From Rubrivivax sp. (GTDB lineage Bacteria > Pseudomonadota > Gammaproteobacteria > Burkholderiales > Burkholderiaceae_C), in the NCBI GenBank assembly GCA_016789865.1, contig JAEUPC010000216.1:24593-88592 (forward strand): a DNA stretch of 64,000 nt, written 5' to 3'. The notes under the pieces are model-generated. The model saw only the letters and a program-made list of their open reading frames with translations. It did not search any database and had not been told where the DNA came from. The translations under genes were made by a program, and so were the position numbers. Positions 44,350 through 57,029 of this stretch are shown here, piece after piece. The first letter of the stretch is position 1, and every line of letters starts with the position of its first letter.

Positions 44350-45633
44350 ATGCTGATGTTCTGGCTCGTCGCGGCGCTGTTCCTTGCCGGTGCGCTGCTG
44401 TTCCTGCTGCCGCCGCTGCTGCGGCCGCGGCTGGCCGGGCTGGGCGCCGCCCAGCTCAGCGTGCTGGTGCATCGCGACCAGTGGCGCGAGGCGAAGGCCG
44501 ATGTCGCGCTCGGGCTGCTCGACGCCTCGCACCAGGCCGAAGTGCGCGCAGACCTCGAACGCCGCCTGCTGGAGGATGCCGGCGCTTTGGCGTCGGCCGC
44601 CTCGGGTGCACCACCACCACCAACTCCACCGCGCCCGGCCGGCACGGCGCGCCCTGCGCACCGCATCGCGCTCGCCCTCGCGCTGCTGCTGCCGCTGTGC
44701 TGCGTGCTCGCCTACCTGCAGCTCGGCCGGCCCGACGCGGTGCCGCCGTCGCAGCGACCGACCGCCGCCGCAACGGCCACGCGCCACGCGCTGACGCCCG
44801 AGCAGATCCAGCAGATGGCCGCCAGCCTGGCCGAGCGCCTGAAGGCCCAGCCGCGCGACGCCGAAGGCTGGTTGATGCTCGCCCGTTCGTACACCGCGCT
44901 GGCCCGCTACCGCGACGCGGCCGGCGCCTTCCGCAAGGCGATCGAACTGCTGCCGCCGAACGCCAATCTGCTCGCCGACCTGGCCGATGTCACCGGCATG
45001 GCCCAGGGCAAGCGCCTCGCGGGCGAGCCGGCGCGGCACATCCAGACGGCGCTCGACCTCGACCCGCGGCACGTCAAGGCGCTGGCGCTGGCCGGCAGCG
45101 TGGCCTTCGAGGCGCGCGACTACGCCACCGCCCGAAGCTACTGGGAGCGGCTGGTGGCCGTGTTGCCGCCCGATGCGCCGATGTTGCGCGGCATCCGCGG
45201 CAGCATTGCCGAAGCCTCGCGGCTGGAAGGCAGCAGCGCGGGGCCTCCCGCCGCGGCCGACAGCGGCGCAGCCTCTGCCGCGGCAGCCACCTCGGTACAC
45301 GGCGAGGTCACGGTCAGCCCGGCGCTGGCCGCGCAGCTGGCGCCGGGTGACACGCTGTTTGTCCTCGCCCGCGCCGCCGAGGGCCTGCGCGTGCCGCTGG
45401 CCGTGCAGCGCTTCACCGTGGGCGGACAGACGCGTTTTGCCTTCGCGCTGGACGACGGTATGGCGATGGGCCCGAACCTGAAGCTCTCCGCGTTCGCGCG
45501 TGTCGTCGTCAGCGCGCGCGTCTCGCGCAGCGGACAGGCCGCACTTCAGGGCGGCGACCTGCTCGGCAGCAGCGAGCCGGTGGCCCCGGGAGCCACCGGC
45601 GTGAAAGTGGTCATCGACCGCGTGCAGCCCTGA
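44350..45633 (+). CDS. ccmI: cytochrome c maturation protein CcmI
   Basis: A 427-residue protein: N-terminal helix (MLMFWLVAALFLAGALLFLLPPLL), cytoplasmic loop with a leucine-rich segment, second helix (HRIALALALLLPLCCVLAYLQLG), then periplasmic TPRs (QPRDAEGWLMLARSYTALARY; KAIELLPPNANLLADLAD) and a C-terminal domain. CcmI binds apocytochromes and delivers them to CcmF/CcmH. It is separated from ccmFGH by the whole cytochrome locus, an unusual split. The ATG at 44350 begins the first helix; upstream frame is not conserved-looking. Confidence 0.88.
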   Translation: MLMFWLVAALFLAGALLFLLPPLLRPRLAGLGAAQLSVLVHRDQWREAKADVALGLLDASHQAEVRADLERRLLEDAGALASAASGAPPPPTPPRPAGTARPAHRIALALALLLPLCCVLAYLQLGRPDAVPPSQRPTAAATATRHALTPEQIQQMAASLAERLKAQPRDAEGWLMLARSYTALARYRDAAGAFRKAIELLPPNANLLADLADVTGMAQGKRLAGEPARHIQTALDLDPRHVKALALAGSVAFEARDYATARSYWERLVAVLPPDAPMLRGIRGSIAEASRLEGSSAGPPAAADSGAASAAAATSVHGEVTVSPALAAQLAPGDTLFVLARAAEGLRVPLAVQRFTVGGQTRFAFALDDGMAMGPNLKLSAFARVVVSARVSRSGQAALQGGDLLGSSEPVAPGATGVKVVIDRVQP

Positions 45634-45796
45634 GCTGGACAACGCGGCGCCGCAGGTCAACGCCCGCGTCGACACCACCGTGACCCCAGCCGCCGACAAG
45701 TCGCCGCGCGGCGCCCCGGAAGCCGGGCTTGCCGCGCGCCGCAGGCACCCGGGACAATGCGCCGCCGGACCCGATCGCCGACCTGCAAGGCCCCCC

Positions 45797-46414
45797 ATGC
45801 GCGCCCACCGATCCCGCCTCCTCATCGCCTTCGCGGTCACTTTCCTCCTTGCCCTGCTCGCCGGCGTGCCCGGCGCTCCGCGGGCCCAGGCCACCGGCGA
45901 GGAGCCCCCGCGCGCTGCGCTGGAAGACGCGCGCAAGGCCAGCACCGAACTCGTCAACGGCGTGCGCGGCGAGCTGCTCAAGGCCATCGAGGTAAGCGGC
46001 CCGCTGCGCGCGCTGGTGGTGTGCAAGTACACGGTGCCCGAGATCGCCTCGGCCGTGTCGCGCAAGTACGGCGCGCGCGTCACCCGCGTGTCGCTGACGC
46101 CGCGCAACCCCTCGCTCGGCTGGGGCGACGCGTGGGAGCAGCGGGTGATGATGAGCTTCGACGAGCGCGTCGCACGCGGCGAGAAGCCCGACGCGATGGA
46201 GCACTACGAAGTCGTCGCCGAGCCCAGCGGCCGCTTCCTGCGCTACATGCGCGTGCTGCCGATGGTGCCGGTGTGCATGGCCTGCCATGGGCCGCGGGAG
46301 ACGATCTCCGAGAGCATCCGCAGCCAGCTCGCCCACGACTACCCGCACGACAAGGCGGTGAACGTGCCGGTGGGCAAGGTGCGCGGCGCCGTCACCTACA
46401 AGAAGCCGCTGTAG
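45797..46414 (+). CDS. exported DUF3365 (Tll0287-like) monoheme protein
   Basis: A 205-residue secreted protein: signal peptide cleaved near RAQA, then a helical DUF3365 domain with CK-T-PEIA, the TP-NPSL segment and the heme motif C160MACH164 followed by GPRE. Family members are often redox or ligand sensors, and here the domain is free-standing. Weak leader; 163-base spacer upstream contains no clear promoter. It may report redox state in the periplasm to the kinase encoded nearby; that is inference. Confidence 0.85.
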   Translation: MRAHRSRLLIAFAVTFLLALLAGVPGAPRAQATGEEPPRAALEDARKASTELVNGVRGELLKAIEVSGPLRALVVCKYTVPEIASAVSRKYGARVTRVSLTPRNPSLGWGDAWEQRVMMSFDERVARGEKPDAMEHYEVVAEPSGRFLRYMRVLPMVPVCMACHGPRETISESIRSQLAHDYPHDKAVNVPVGKVRGAVTYKKPL

Positions 46415-46481
46415 CTGCAGCGCCGGCCGCGCCGCGGCACGACCCGGGTGGCATGCGGTCTGCGCCGCCCGCCGACCGCGC

Positions 46482-47015
46482 CTACCTCGCCGCGGTGCGT
46501 GCCTTCATGTAGGCCTGCGCGTCGGCATGGCCCTGCGCGGCCGCACGGCCGATCCACTTGGTGGCCTGCTCGGCCGACACCTGGACGCCGCTGCCGGTGA
46601 GAAAGAGGATGCCCAGGCTGTACTGCGCCTGCGCGTGGCCCTGCATCGCCGCCTCGAAGTACCACTGCGCGGCCGCGCGCGCCGGGTCCTCGCCCGCGGG
46701 CACCTCGGCCAGCCCGTAGATCACCATGTTGGCCAGCTCGAATTGCGCCTCGGCGAGCCCCTGGCGCGCGGCCTTCTCGAACCACTCGCGCGCGGCGTGG
46801 TCGCTCTCGCGCACGCCGTGGCCGTGGTAGTAAAGCAGTCCGAGGCGCCACTGCGCCACGGCGTGGCCGGCCTTGGCCAGCGGCTCCAGCAGGCGCACCG
46901 CTGTGGGCCAGTCCTTGCGGTGGATGGCGGCCGTGGCGTCTTGCAGCGCGTCGGCGCGCGCGGCGAACACGACACTGGCCAAGCCGAGCGCGAAAATGGT
47001 GGCAAGGCGGTTCAT
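46482..47015 (-). CDS. Sel1-repeat protein, exported
   Basis: A 177-residue protein with a signal peptide (LATIFALGLASVVFAARA) and Sel1-like repeats (AGHAVAQWRLGLLYYHGHGV; QGLAEAQFELANMVIYG; QGHAQAQYSLGILFLTGSGV). Likely a periplasmic protein-protein interaction module. Convergent with the DUF3365 gene and divergent from the kinase operon. Confidence 0.88.
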   Translation of the reverse strand: MNRLATIFALGLASVVFAARADALQDATAAIHRKDWPTAVRLLEPLAKAGHAVAQWRLGLLYYHGHGVRESDHAAREWFEKAARQGLAEAQFELANMVIYGLAEVPAGEDPARAAAQWYFEAAMQGHAQAQYSLGILFLTGSGVQVSAEQATKWIGRAAAQGHADAQAYMKARTAAR

Positions 47016-47065
47016 CGGGGTTTCTCCTCGTCTTTCCCGGATTCGAGCGGCAGGCGGTCGCAGCC

Positions 47066-47081
47066 TGGCATCCGGGTTGCA
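47066..47081 (+). promoter_or_regulatory. sigma54 promoter of the kinase/response regulator operon
   Basis: TGGCATC-CGGG-TTGCA has TGGCA and TTGCA at exact spacing; two mismatches at the end of the -24 half. It lies 63 bases before the kinase start codon. A TTCCCG-containing half palindrome is at 47034, 32 bases upstream. The gene pair would be autoregulated. Confidence 0.58.
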
Positions 47082-47143
47082 AGAGACGTTCCCGACCCCG
47101 CCGACCTGCCCTCGAAAAAACCCGAGCCTGCCCCCGCACCCAC

Positions 47144-48595
47144 ATGCCCCCGGCCGAAGACGCCCCGCTGCCCGTGTGGAAGTCGCTGCGCGCCCGCGGC
47201 GCGCTGGCCACGCTGGGGTTGCTCGTCTACCTGCTGGTGGCGGGGCTGTATGTCGCCAGCGAGCGCAACGTCATCCGCGAGAGCGTGCAGGGGCTGGAGG
47301 AGCTCGGCCGCCACGAGAAGGCGCTGGCCCTCACCGAATCGGCCGTCTCTGGCGCCATCCTCGACGTCAACGAGCTGGCGGGCAGCCCGGGCGCCGCCGC
47401 CAGCGGCCCCAACGAGCTGCGCCTGTACATGGAGACCTGCGCCAAGCTGTTCACCGACCTGGAGACCTTCGATCCGGCCTACGCGCTGTTGCAGCGGACC
47501 ATCGGGCGCAGCTATGCCTCGCTGGTGGCCGCGCCGGTGCGCGCGCACTGGATCGACCTGCGCGAGGCGCTCAAGCGCGCCGCCGACGAGCTGGAGATCC
47601 GCCGCGCCCGCCTGGCCGAGCAGCGCGAGACGCTGAACACGCGCTACCAGCGCAAGTACGACGCGGTGACCGTGGAGACGCTGGCACTGGCCGGCTTCGG
47701 CCTGGCCGCCTTCGGCACGCTGACCGCCTGGTTCTTCACGCGCCTGGCGCGGGACATCCGGCGCCTGGAGCAGCACGCGCGCCTTGTCGTGCGCGGCCAG
47801 CGCGGCGCGGCGCTGCCTGTGCAGCGCGAGGACGAGCTCGGCCACCTGATGCGCGCCGTCAACCGCATGTCGGCCGAGCTCGACGAGCGCGACCGCGAGT
47901 TGCTGCTCGAAGGCGAGCGCCGCTCGCACCACGACAAGATGCTCGCCGTGGGCGCGCTGGCCGCCGGCGTGGCGCACGAGGTCAACAACCCGCTGGCGGT
48001 GATCAGCGGCGTGGCGCAGGCCATCCGCGCCGACCCCGCGGCGGCCACGCCCGACAGGCTGACCGAAGGCGCCGACCTCATCCTCGCGCAGACGCAGCGT
48101 GCCGCACAGGCGGCGCGCCAGCTGGCCGAGGCGGCCACGCCGCAACCGGCCGAGCGCGACTGGGTCGACCTCAATGCGCTCGTGCAGCACACGCTGAGGT
48201 TGATCGCCATCGACCGGCGCTACCGCGGCATCGAACTGCACTTCACGCCCGATGCCACGCTGCCGGCGCTGCGCAGCTCGGCCGGCGCGCTGCAGCACGT
48301 GTTGATGCTGCTGCTCGGGTTGGCCGCCGACGGCCTGGTCGCCCGCGGCAACGCCGGCAGCGGCACGGCACCCACGATGCAGATCAGCGCCGGCATCGAA
48401 GCCGACGGCGTGTCGGTGCAGATGCTGTTCCCGCCCGCACTCGACTTCGACCGCGGCGAGGTGCAGCGCACGGTGATGCTGGCACGCGCCACGGTCGAAC
48501 CGCTGCGCGGCCGGCTTGCGTTCGGTCAAGCGGAAGGGCCCCGCCAGCGCATTAAGCTGAGCCTTCCCGCTGACGATGGCGGGGGCGAGTCTTGA
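47144..48595 (+). CDS. membrane histidine kinase with degenerate ATPase domain
   Basis: A 483-residue sensor: TM1 about 20-38, a periplasmic helical sensor of about 135 residues, TM2 about 178-199, HAMP, then the dimerisation/phosphoacceptor helix with H278 in AAGVAHEVNNPLAV. The C-terminal region aligns in position with a HATPase domain, but the N box (here QHVLMLLLGLAADGL) lacks the Asn residues and no DxGxG or GxGL motifs are visible. It may be phosphorylated by another kinase or act as a phosphatase. It is followed by a sigma54 response regulator six bases later. Confidence 0.87.
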   Translation: MPPAEDAPLPVWKSLRARGALATLGLLVYLLVAGLYVASERNVIRESVQGLEELGRHEKALALTESAVSGAILDVNELAGSPGAAASGPNELRLYMETCAKLFTDLETFDPAYALLQRTIGRSYASLVAAPVRAHWIDLREALKRAADELEIRRARLAEQRETLNTRYQRKYDAVTVETLALAGFGLAAFGTLTAWFFTRLARDIRRLEQHARLVVRGQRGAALPVQREDELGHLMRAVNRMSAELDERDRELLLEGERRSHHDKMLAVGALAAGVAHEVNNPLAVISGVAQAIRADPAAATPDRLTEGADLILAQTQRAAQAARQLAEAATPQPAERDWVDLNALVQHTLRLIAIDRRYRGIELHFTPDATLPALRSSAGALQHVLMLLLGLAADGLVARGNAGSGTAPTMQISAGIEADGVSVQMLFPPALDFDRGEVQRTVMLARATVEPLRGRLAFGQAEGPRQRIKLSLPADDGGGES

Positions 48596-48601
48596 AGCTC
48601 C

Positions 48602-50023
<1,422 letters not shown>

Positions 50024-50090
50024 GCCGGCGCAACCGGCGCCGGCGCCGGCGCCGGCGCCCGCGCCCGCACTGGCTGATCCTGGCCCGCAC

Positions 50091-50106
50091 TGGCACGTTT
50101 TTCGCA
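50091..50106 (+). promoter_or_regulatory. candidate sigma54 promoter before the Sel1/propeller operon
   Basis: TGGCACG-TTTT-TCGCA has a perfect -24 half and one mismatch in the -12 half. Its predicted transcript start (near 50117) is only four bases before the ATG at 50121, so the transcript would be leaderless or the true start codon is further down. Confidence 0.45.
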
Positions 50107-50120
50107 GCCGCGCTGTGCAG

Positions 50121-50723
50121 ATGGTCACTTGCGCCTTGCTGCTCGCGTTGCCTGCCTGGCTGCCCCGGCCGGGGGCGCTGCTGTGCGCCGCCCACGGCCT
50201 GGCCCGCGCGGGGCTGGCGTTGTGCGTCGCCTGCAGCGGCGCGATCGCCCAGCCGGATCCGGCCGAGAGCCACCGCCTGGGTCTGGCCGCCTTCCACCGC
50301 GGCGATGTCGTCGCCGCGATGCGCTCGCTGCGCCCCGCCGCCGCGGCCGGCCACGCGCCGGCGCAGGCGCTGCTCGCCTTCATCCTGGAGAAATCCGGCG
50401 ACCTCGAAGAAGCCGTGGGGCTGTACGCGCGCGCGGCCGACCAGGACGATGTCGATGGCCATGTCGGCCTGGCGCAGCTGCTGCTCGTCGGCACGGGCGT
50501 TGCCAAAGATGAGAAGCGCGCACTGCAGCATTTCTCGAAAGCGGCAGACCGCGGTCATGCCGGCTCGGTCGTCTGGCTGGCCGAGGCCTACCGCCGCGGC
50601 CGGCACGGCCTCGCGCCCGATGCCCCCGAAGCGTCGCTGTGGCAGCAGCGCGCGGCAGCGCTGAAGGCGGCGCAGCCGCTGGCCGCCGGGGCGAGTGGCG
50701 CGCGGGCCGGAGGCCGGCCGTGA
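50121..50723 (+). CDS. Sel1-repeat protein, exported
   Basis: A 200-residue protein with a long hydrophobic leader and Sel1/TPR-like repeats (AAGHAPAQALLAFILEKSGD; DVDGHVGLAQLLLVGTGVAKDEKRALQHF; RGHAGSVVWLAEAYRRGRHG). Second Sel1 protein of the regulatory part. The start codon is uncertain (see promoter entry). Its stop overlaps the GTG of the next cytochrome gene. Confidence 0.78.
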   Translation: MVTCALLLALPAWLPRPGALLCAAHGLARAGLALCVACSGAIAQPDPAESHRLGLAAFHRGDVVAAMRSLRPAAAAGHAPAQALLAFILEKSGDLEEAVGLYARAADQDDVDGHVGLAQLLLVGTGVAKDEKRALQHFSKAADRGHAGSVVWLAEAYRRGRHGLAPDAPEASLWQQRAAALKAAQPLAAGASGARAGGRP

Positions 50724-51088
50724 TCACGCGGCGTGCCGTGCCGGGCGCCGTGCTGCGGTCTGCACTGCGGCCTGCGCTGCAGGGTGCGCCGGGGTGCGCG
50801 CGCGGCCTGGCACTCGCACTGGGGCTGCTGTGCACCACCTCCCACGCGGCCGATGCCGGCAACGGCGCGCGTCTCTATCGCCAGCACTGCGCCGGCTGCC
50901 ACGGCGCCGATGGCCGGCCGGTGCTGCCAGCGGCCCCCGACCTCAGCCGCCCGATGGCGCTGATGCGCGGCGACTTGGCGCTGCTCGCCTTCGTCAAGGG
51001 CGGCCGCGGCGCGATGCCGGCGTTCGCCGGCGTGCTGAAGGACCGTGAGGTGCTCGACGTGCTGGCTCACCTGAGGACCCTGCGATGA
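50720..51088 (+). CDS. monoheme cytochrome c
   Basis: A 122-residue exported class I cytochrome: signal peptide (GLALALGLLCTTSHAA), heme motif C57AGCH61, and the Met ligand segment GRGAMPAFAGVLKDREV. Overlaps both neighbours by four bases, so it is translated with the Sel1 protein before it and the propeller after it. A periplasmic redox partner for the propeller proteins or kinase input is possible. Confidence 0.88.
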   Translation: MITRRAVPGAVLRSALRPALQGAPGCARGLALALGLLCTTSHAADAGNGARLYRQHCAGCHGADGRPVLPAAPDLSRPMALMRGDLALLAFVKGGRGAMPAFAGVLKDREVLDVLAHLRTLR

Positions 51089-52221
51089 CACGGCCCGACC
51101 CCGCTGGGTCCCCGGCGAACCTGGTGGCAACGGCATCGCCGGCGCGGGCCGCGCTTCCGGTGCTCCCGGTGCTTGCGGCCCGCCTGGCACGCACGCTCGG
51201 CCTGGTGGTGTGCGCGGTGCTGCCTGCAGGGCCCGTGGCCGCGCAGAAGGTCAAGGACGCCTTCGAGGTCGGCCCGCGCGTCTACGTGCGCGCGCTCACC
51301 GTGGAGCCCAAGCGGGCGGCGCTGTGGGTGGGCACCTCGGCCGGCGTGCACGAGGTCGACCTCGCCAGCGGCAAGCTGCGCAACACCTTCACGCGCAAGG
51401 AAGGCCTGGCCAACGAGTACGTGTTCGCAGTGGGCCTCACGCGCGACGGCCACAAGTGGTTCGGCACCAACGCCGGCGGCGTCTCGCGCTATCGCGACGG
51501 GCAGTGGAAGACCTTCTTCCCGATGCACGGCCTGGCCGACTACTGGATCTACTCGTTCGCGCAGCAGAGAAACGGCGACTTCTGGATCGGCACCTGGGCC
51601 GGCGTCAACAAGCTCGACGGCAAGACCGGCAAGTTCAGCACCTACGTGAAGGAGCTGGTCAACGAGTGGGTCTACGGCATCGCCGTCGACGCGCAGGACC
51701 GCGTCTGGTACGGCACCGAGGGCGGCGTATCGATGTTCGACGGCAAGCGCTGGGCGAGCTGGACGCACAAAGACGGCCTGGGTGCAGCGAACGACGAAAA
51801 CCTGCCGTTCTCGGCCAACACGGGCCTGGGCACGCGTACGCGGCACGACCTCTCGGTGAGCGCCGACGGCCCGGCCACCTACAACCCGAACTACGTGTTC
51901 TCGATCCACGCCGCCGCCGACGGCAACATCTGGGCCGGCACCTGGGGCGGCGGTGTCTCGCGCTGGGACGGCAAGGCCTGGACCAATCTGACCGCCAAGG
52001 ACGGCCTGGCCGGCAACATCGTCTACAGCATCGCCGAAGACAGCCGCGGCGTGCTGTGGTTCGGTACGCACAAAGGCCTGTCGCGCTGGGACGGCAAGGC
52101 CTTCCGCAACCTCGGCACCGCCCAGGGGCTGCTGGACAACAACGTCTACGCGGTGACGGTGGCCCCCGGCGGCGACGTGTGGGCCGGCACCAAGAGGGGC
52201 GTGGCGCGCATCTCGCCTTGA
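51085..52221 (+). CDS. secreted regulator-type (Reg_prop) beta-propeller protein
   Basis: A 378-residue exported protein made of two-component-regulator-propeller repeats of the form LWVGTSAGVHEVD, KWFGTNAGGVSRYRDGQWKTF, VWYGTEGGVSMFDGKRW, LWFGTHKGLSRWDGKAF. In Bacteroidetes such propellers form the periplasmic part of hybrid two-component sensors; here the propeller is a separate protein, with no kinase domain. The N-terminus has a leader with a hydrophobic stretch ending PVAAQ. Confidence 0.88.
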   Translation: MTRPDPAGSPANLVATASPARAALPVLPVLAARLARTLGLVVCAVLPAGPVAAQKVKDAFEVGPRVYVRALTVEPKRAALWVGTSAGVHEVDLASGKLRNTFTRKEGLANEYVFAVGLTRDGHKWFGTNAGGVSRYRDGQWKTFFPMHGLADYWIYSFAQQRNGDFWIGTWAGVNKLDGKTGKFSTYVKELVNEWVYGIAVDAQDRVWYGTEGGVSMFDGKRWASWTHKDGLGAANDENLPFSANTGLGTRTRHDLSVSADGPATYNPNYVFSIHAAADGNIWAGTWGGGVSRWDGKAWTNLTAKDGLAGNIVYSIAEDSRGVLWFGTHKGLSRWDGKAFRNLGTAQGLLDNNVYAVTVAPGGDVWAGTKRGVARISP

Positions 52222-52324
52222 GGCCCCGGCGCCACGGCCTGACGAAGCCGCCGCCGGCCGCTCGCCCGTCGCGCCCCGACCGGATCACCGAAGGACCCCA
52301 CCTGCGCCCACGAGGAGATTGCCC

Positions 52325-53542
52325 ATGCCTTTGAACCTCCCCGCCGCCGGCCTGGCCGTCATCGGCCTGGGGCTCGCACTGGCGGGCACCTACCAGCTCG
52401 GCCGCTCCAGTGGCGCCGCGGACGCGGCCCCCGCCACTCAGAAGGCCGCGGCGGCCGCACCCGATGCCGCACCCCCCGGCCACCCGCCTCCGCAGCGCGA
52501 AGGCAAGGTCGGCGCCGACGCCTCGCAGAAGTTCACCCACTTCCGCGTCGGCAACAAGAACGTCAAGCGCATATTCGTCGACGGCGAGACCGTGTGGGTC
52601 GGCACTTCGGGCGGCGTGGTGCGCTACGACACCCGCACCGACGAGTACAAGCTGTTCGACACGCAAAGCGGCCTGCTTTCCAACGGCGTGTTCTACGTCG
52701 GGCGGCTGAACGGCCAGCTGGCCGTGGGCACCTACGGCGGCGGCCTGTCGCTGCTGGACGCCAAGAGCGAGAAGTGGCAGACCTACAACATCCCCGAGGG
52801 CCTGGGCGACGCCTTCGTCTACGACGTGCTGAAGACGAAGACGGGCGATGTCTGGATCGCCACCTGGTCGGGCGTGAACCGCGTGAAGGGCGGCGACCTG
52901 AAGGACCGCTCGAAGTGGGAGCTGCACACCGTGGCCTCCACCGCCGGCGGGCTGCCCAACGACTGGGTGTACGGCCTGGCCGAAGGCAAGGGCGGCGAGG
53001 TGTGGCTGGCCACCGAAGGCGGCCTGGCGCAGTTCCACCAGGGCCGCTGGCAGAACTGGAACCACGCCAAGGGCCTGGGCGCGCCGTACGAGAAGGTCAA
53101 GGACGCCATCGCCTTCAACACCGACCCGGCCAAGGTCAGCGAGCACCACGCGCGACAGAAGCAGGAGATGGGCCTGCAGAAGGTGGAGGTGGCCTACAAC
53201 CCCAACTACATCGTCGCGCTGGCCGTCGACGCGCAGGATGTCGTGTGGGCCGGCACCTGGGGCGGCGGGCTGTCGCGCTACGACGGCAAGACGTGGACGC
53301 AGTACACCACCGCCGAAGGACTGCCGGGCAACCACGTGTTCATGCTGCACATCGACCCCAAGGGGGTGCTGTGGATCGGCACCAACAACGGCCTGGCCCG
53401 GCTGAAGGCCGGCGGTGGCTTCGAGGTGATGACGGCGCACGACGGCCTGTTCAACAACGCGGTGTTCTCGATGGCCACGGCGCGCGACGGCACGTTGTGG
53501 GTGGGCAGCTTCGGCGGGGTCGCCAAGATCAAGCCGTCATGA
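52325..53542 (+). CDS. secreted or anchored Reg_prop beta-propeller protein
   Basis: A 405-residue paralogue of the preceding propeller. An N-terminal helix (LAVIGLGLALAGTYQLG) could anchor it in the membrane; an Ala/Pro linker follows, then repeats such as VWVGTSGGVVRYDTRTDEY, VWLATEGGLAQFHQGRWQNW, LWIGTNNGLARLKAG and LWVGSFGGVAKIK. GAGGAG precedes the ATG. It lies just before a large hybrid kinase. Confidence 0.88.
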   Translation: MPLNLPAAGLAVIGLGLALAGTYQLGRSSGAADAAPATQKAAAAAPDAAPPGHPPPQREGKVGADASQKFTHFRVGNKNVKRIFVDGETVWVGTSGGVVRYDTRTDEYKLFDTQSGLLSNGVFYVGRLNGQLAVGTYGGGLSLLDAKSEKWQTYNIPEGLGDAFVYDVLKTKTGDVWIATWSGVNRVKGGDLKDRSKWELHTVASTAGGLPNDWVYGLAEGKGGEVWLATEGGLAQFHQGRWQNWNHAKGLGAPYEKVKDAIAFNTDPAKVSEHHARQKQEMGLQKVEVAYNPNYIVALAVDAQDVVWAGTWGGGLSRYDGKTWTQYTTAEGLPGNHVFMLHIDPKGVLWIGTNNGLARLKAGGGFEVMTAHDGLFNNAVFSMATARDGTLWVGSFGGVAKIKPS

Positions 53543-53574
53543 GAGAGTTCGCGTCGGCGCCAGGGGTTGGGGCC

Positions 53575-53603
53575 GCCTGTCGGTGCTGACCCCACCGACA
53601 GGC
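53575..53603. terminator. strong hairpin after the propeller operon
   Basis: An 11-base perfect stem GCCTGTCGGTG / CACCGACAGGC with a 7-base loop, between the second propeller gene and the hybrid kinase GTG at 53635. No T-run follows. It may end or attenuate transcription into the kinase gene. Confidence 0.5.
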
Positions 53604-53634
53604 GCACGCCTTCCCCGGCCCTGGCCCGGCACCC

Positions 53635-56383
<2,749 letters not shown>

Positions 56384-56412
<29 letters not shown>

Positions 56413-56508
56413 GCGCTGCAGGCGCTGCGCATGCGGGGCTGGGCGCTACAGGCGCTACAGGCGCTGCGCATGCGGCGCTGGGCGCGGCAGGCGCAGCGCC
56501 GGCGATAG
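56384..56508. repeat. imperfect tandem repeat spanning the end of the hybrid kinase gene
   Basis: Units of about 30-39 bases containing GGCGCTGCAGGCGCTGCGCA and TGCGG, three copies plus remnants. The first copy encodes the C-terminal residues of the kinase including its stop; the later ones are non-coding. Confidence 0.75.
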
Positions 56509-56604
56509 TGGGCGCCGCCGGCATTGCGGCCCGGCCTCACCCGCCGCGGCGGCACAGCCGCATTCCGTCACGGCCGGCCGCTGGGGCGGTGACACCGGCC
56601 TGCC

Positions 56605-56610
56605 GATAAG
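56605..56610 (+). promoter_or_regulatory. possible -10 element, leaderless type
   Basis: GATAAG five bases before the ATG at 56616; weak, no -35. Same layout as at 3035, 57851, 58808 and 61739. Confidence 0.25.
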
Positions 56611-56615
56611 CCGGC

Positions 56616-56966
56616 ATGCGCCACGTCGTCGCCGCCTTGTTGCTCGCCTGGGTCACGCCTGCCACCGCCAACGTGCTGTGGCGTTGCACGTTGGCCGACG
56701 ATCTCGTGCGGCTGCACTGCGTGGCCGCACCCGCCGAACGACGCGAGACGGTGGCGGCCGAGGCGCCCTCCGCAGCTGAGCCCACCGCGCAGGTCCGCGG
56801 CACGCGGTTCCCGCTCGACCCGCAGCGGCGCTGGACCGTGGACCTGTGGAGCCCGCCGACCGAGCCGGGTTTCGTCGAGCTGCTGGCGCGCTCGACGATC
56901 TGCCACCGCACGCCGCGCTGCAGCGTGCAGGTGGACCTCGGCGCGCTGCAGCGCCGAGGTTTCTGA
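56616..56966 (+). CDS. hypothetical secreted protein
   Basis: A 116-residue protein with a signal peptide (VVAALLLAWVTPATA-N) and a small domain with four cysteines (WRCTLADDLVRLHC; TICHRTPRC), which could form two disulfides. Not recognised. No Shine-Dalgarno sequence. Confidence 0.65.
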   Translation: MRHVVAALLLAWVTPATANVLWRCTLADDLVRLHCVAAPAERRETVAAEAPSAAEPTAQVRGTRFPLDPQRRWTVDLWSPPTEPGFVELLARSTICHRTPRCSVQVDLGALQRRGF

Positions 56967-57029
56967 GCCCAAGCCCGGCGCACCGCCACGAGGCGGGTAC
57001 CGGCCCCGGCCTCGGCCCGAGAAGGCCGG

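Noticed and set aside
46449-46464. TGGCATG-CGGT-CTGCG resembling a sigma54 promoter
   Set aside because: It lies between convergent genes and points into the antisense of the Sel1 gene, with a mismatch in the -12 half. It is a reminder that single -24/-12 matches can arise by chance in this DNA.
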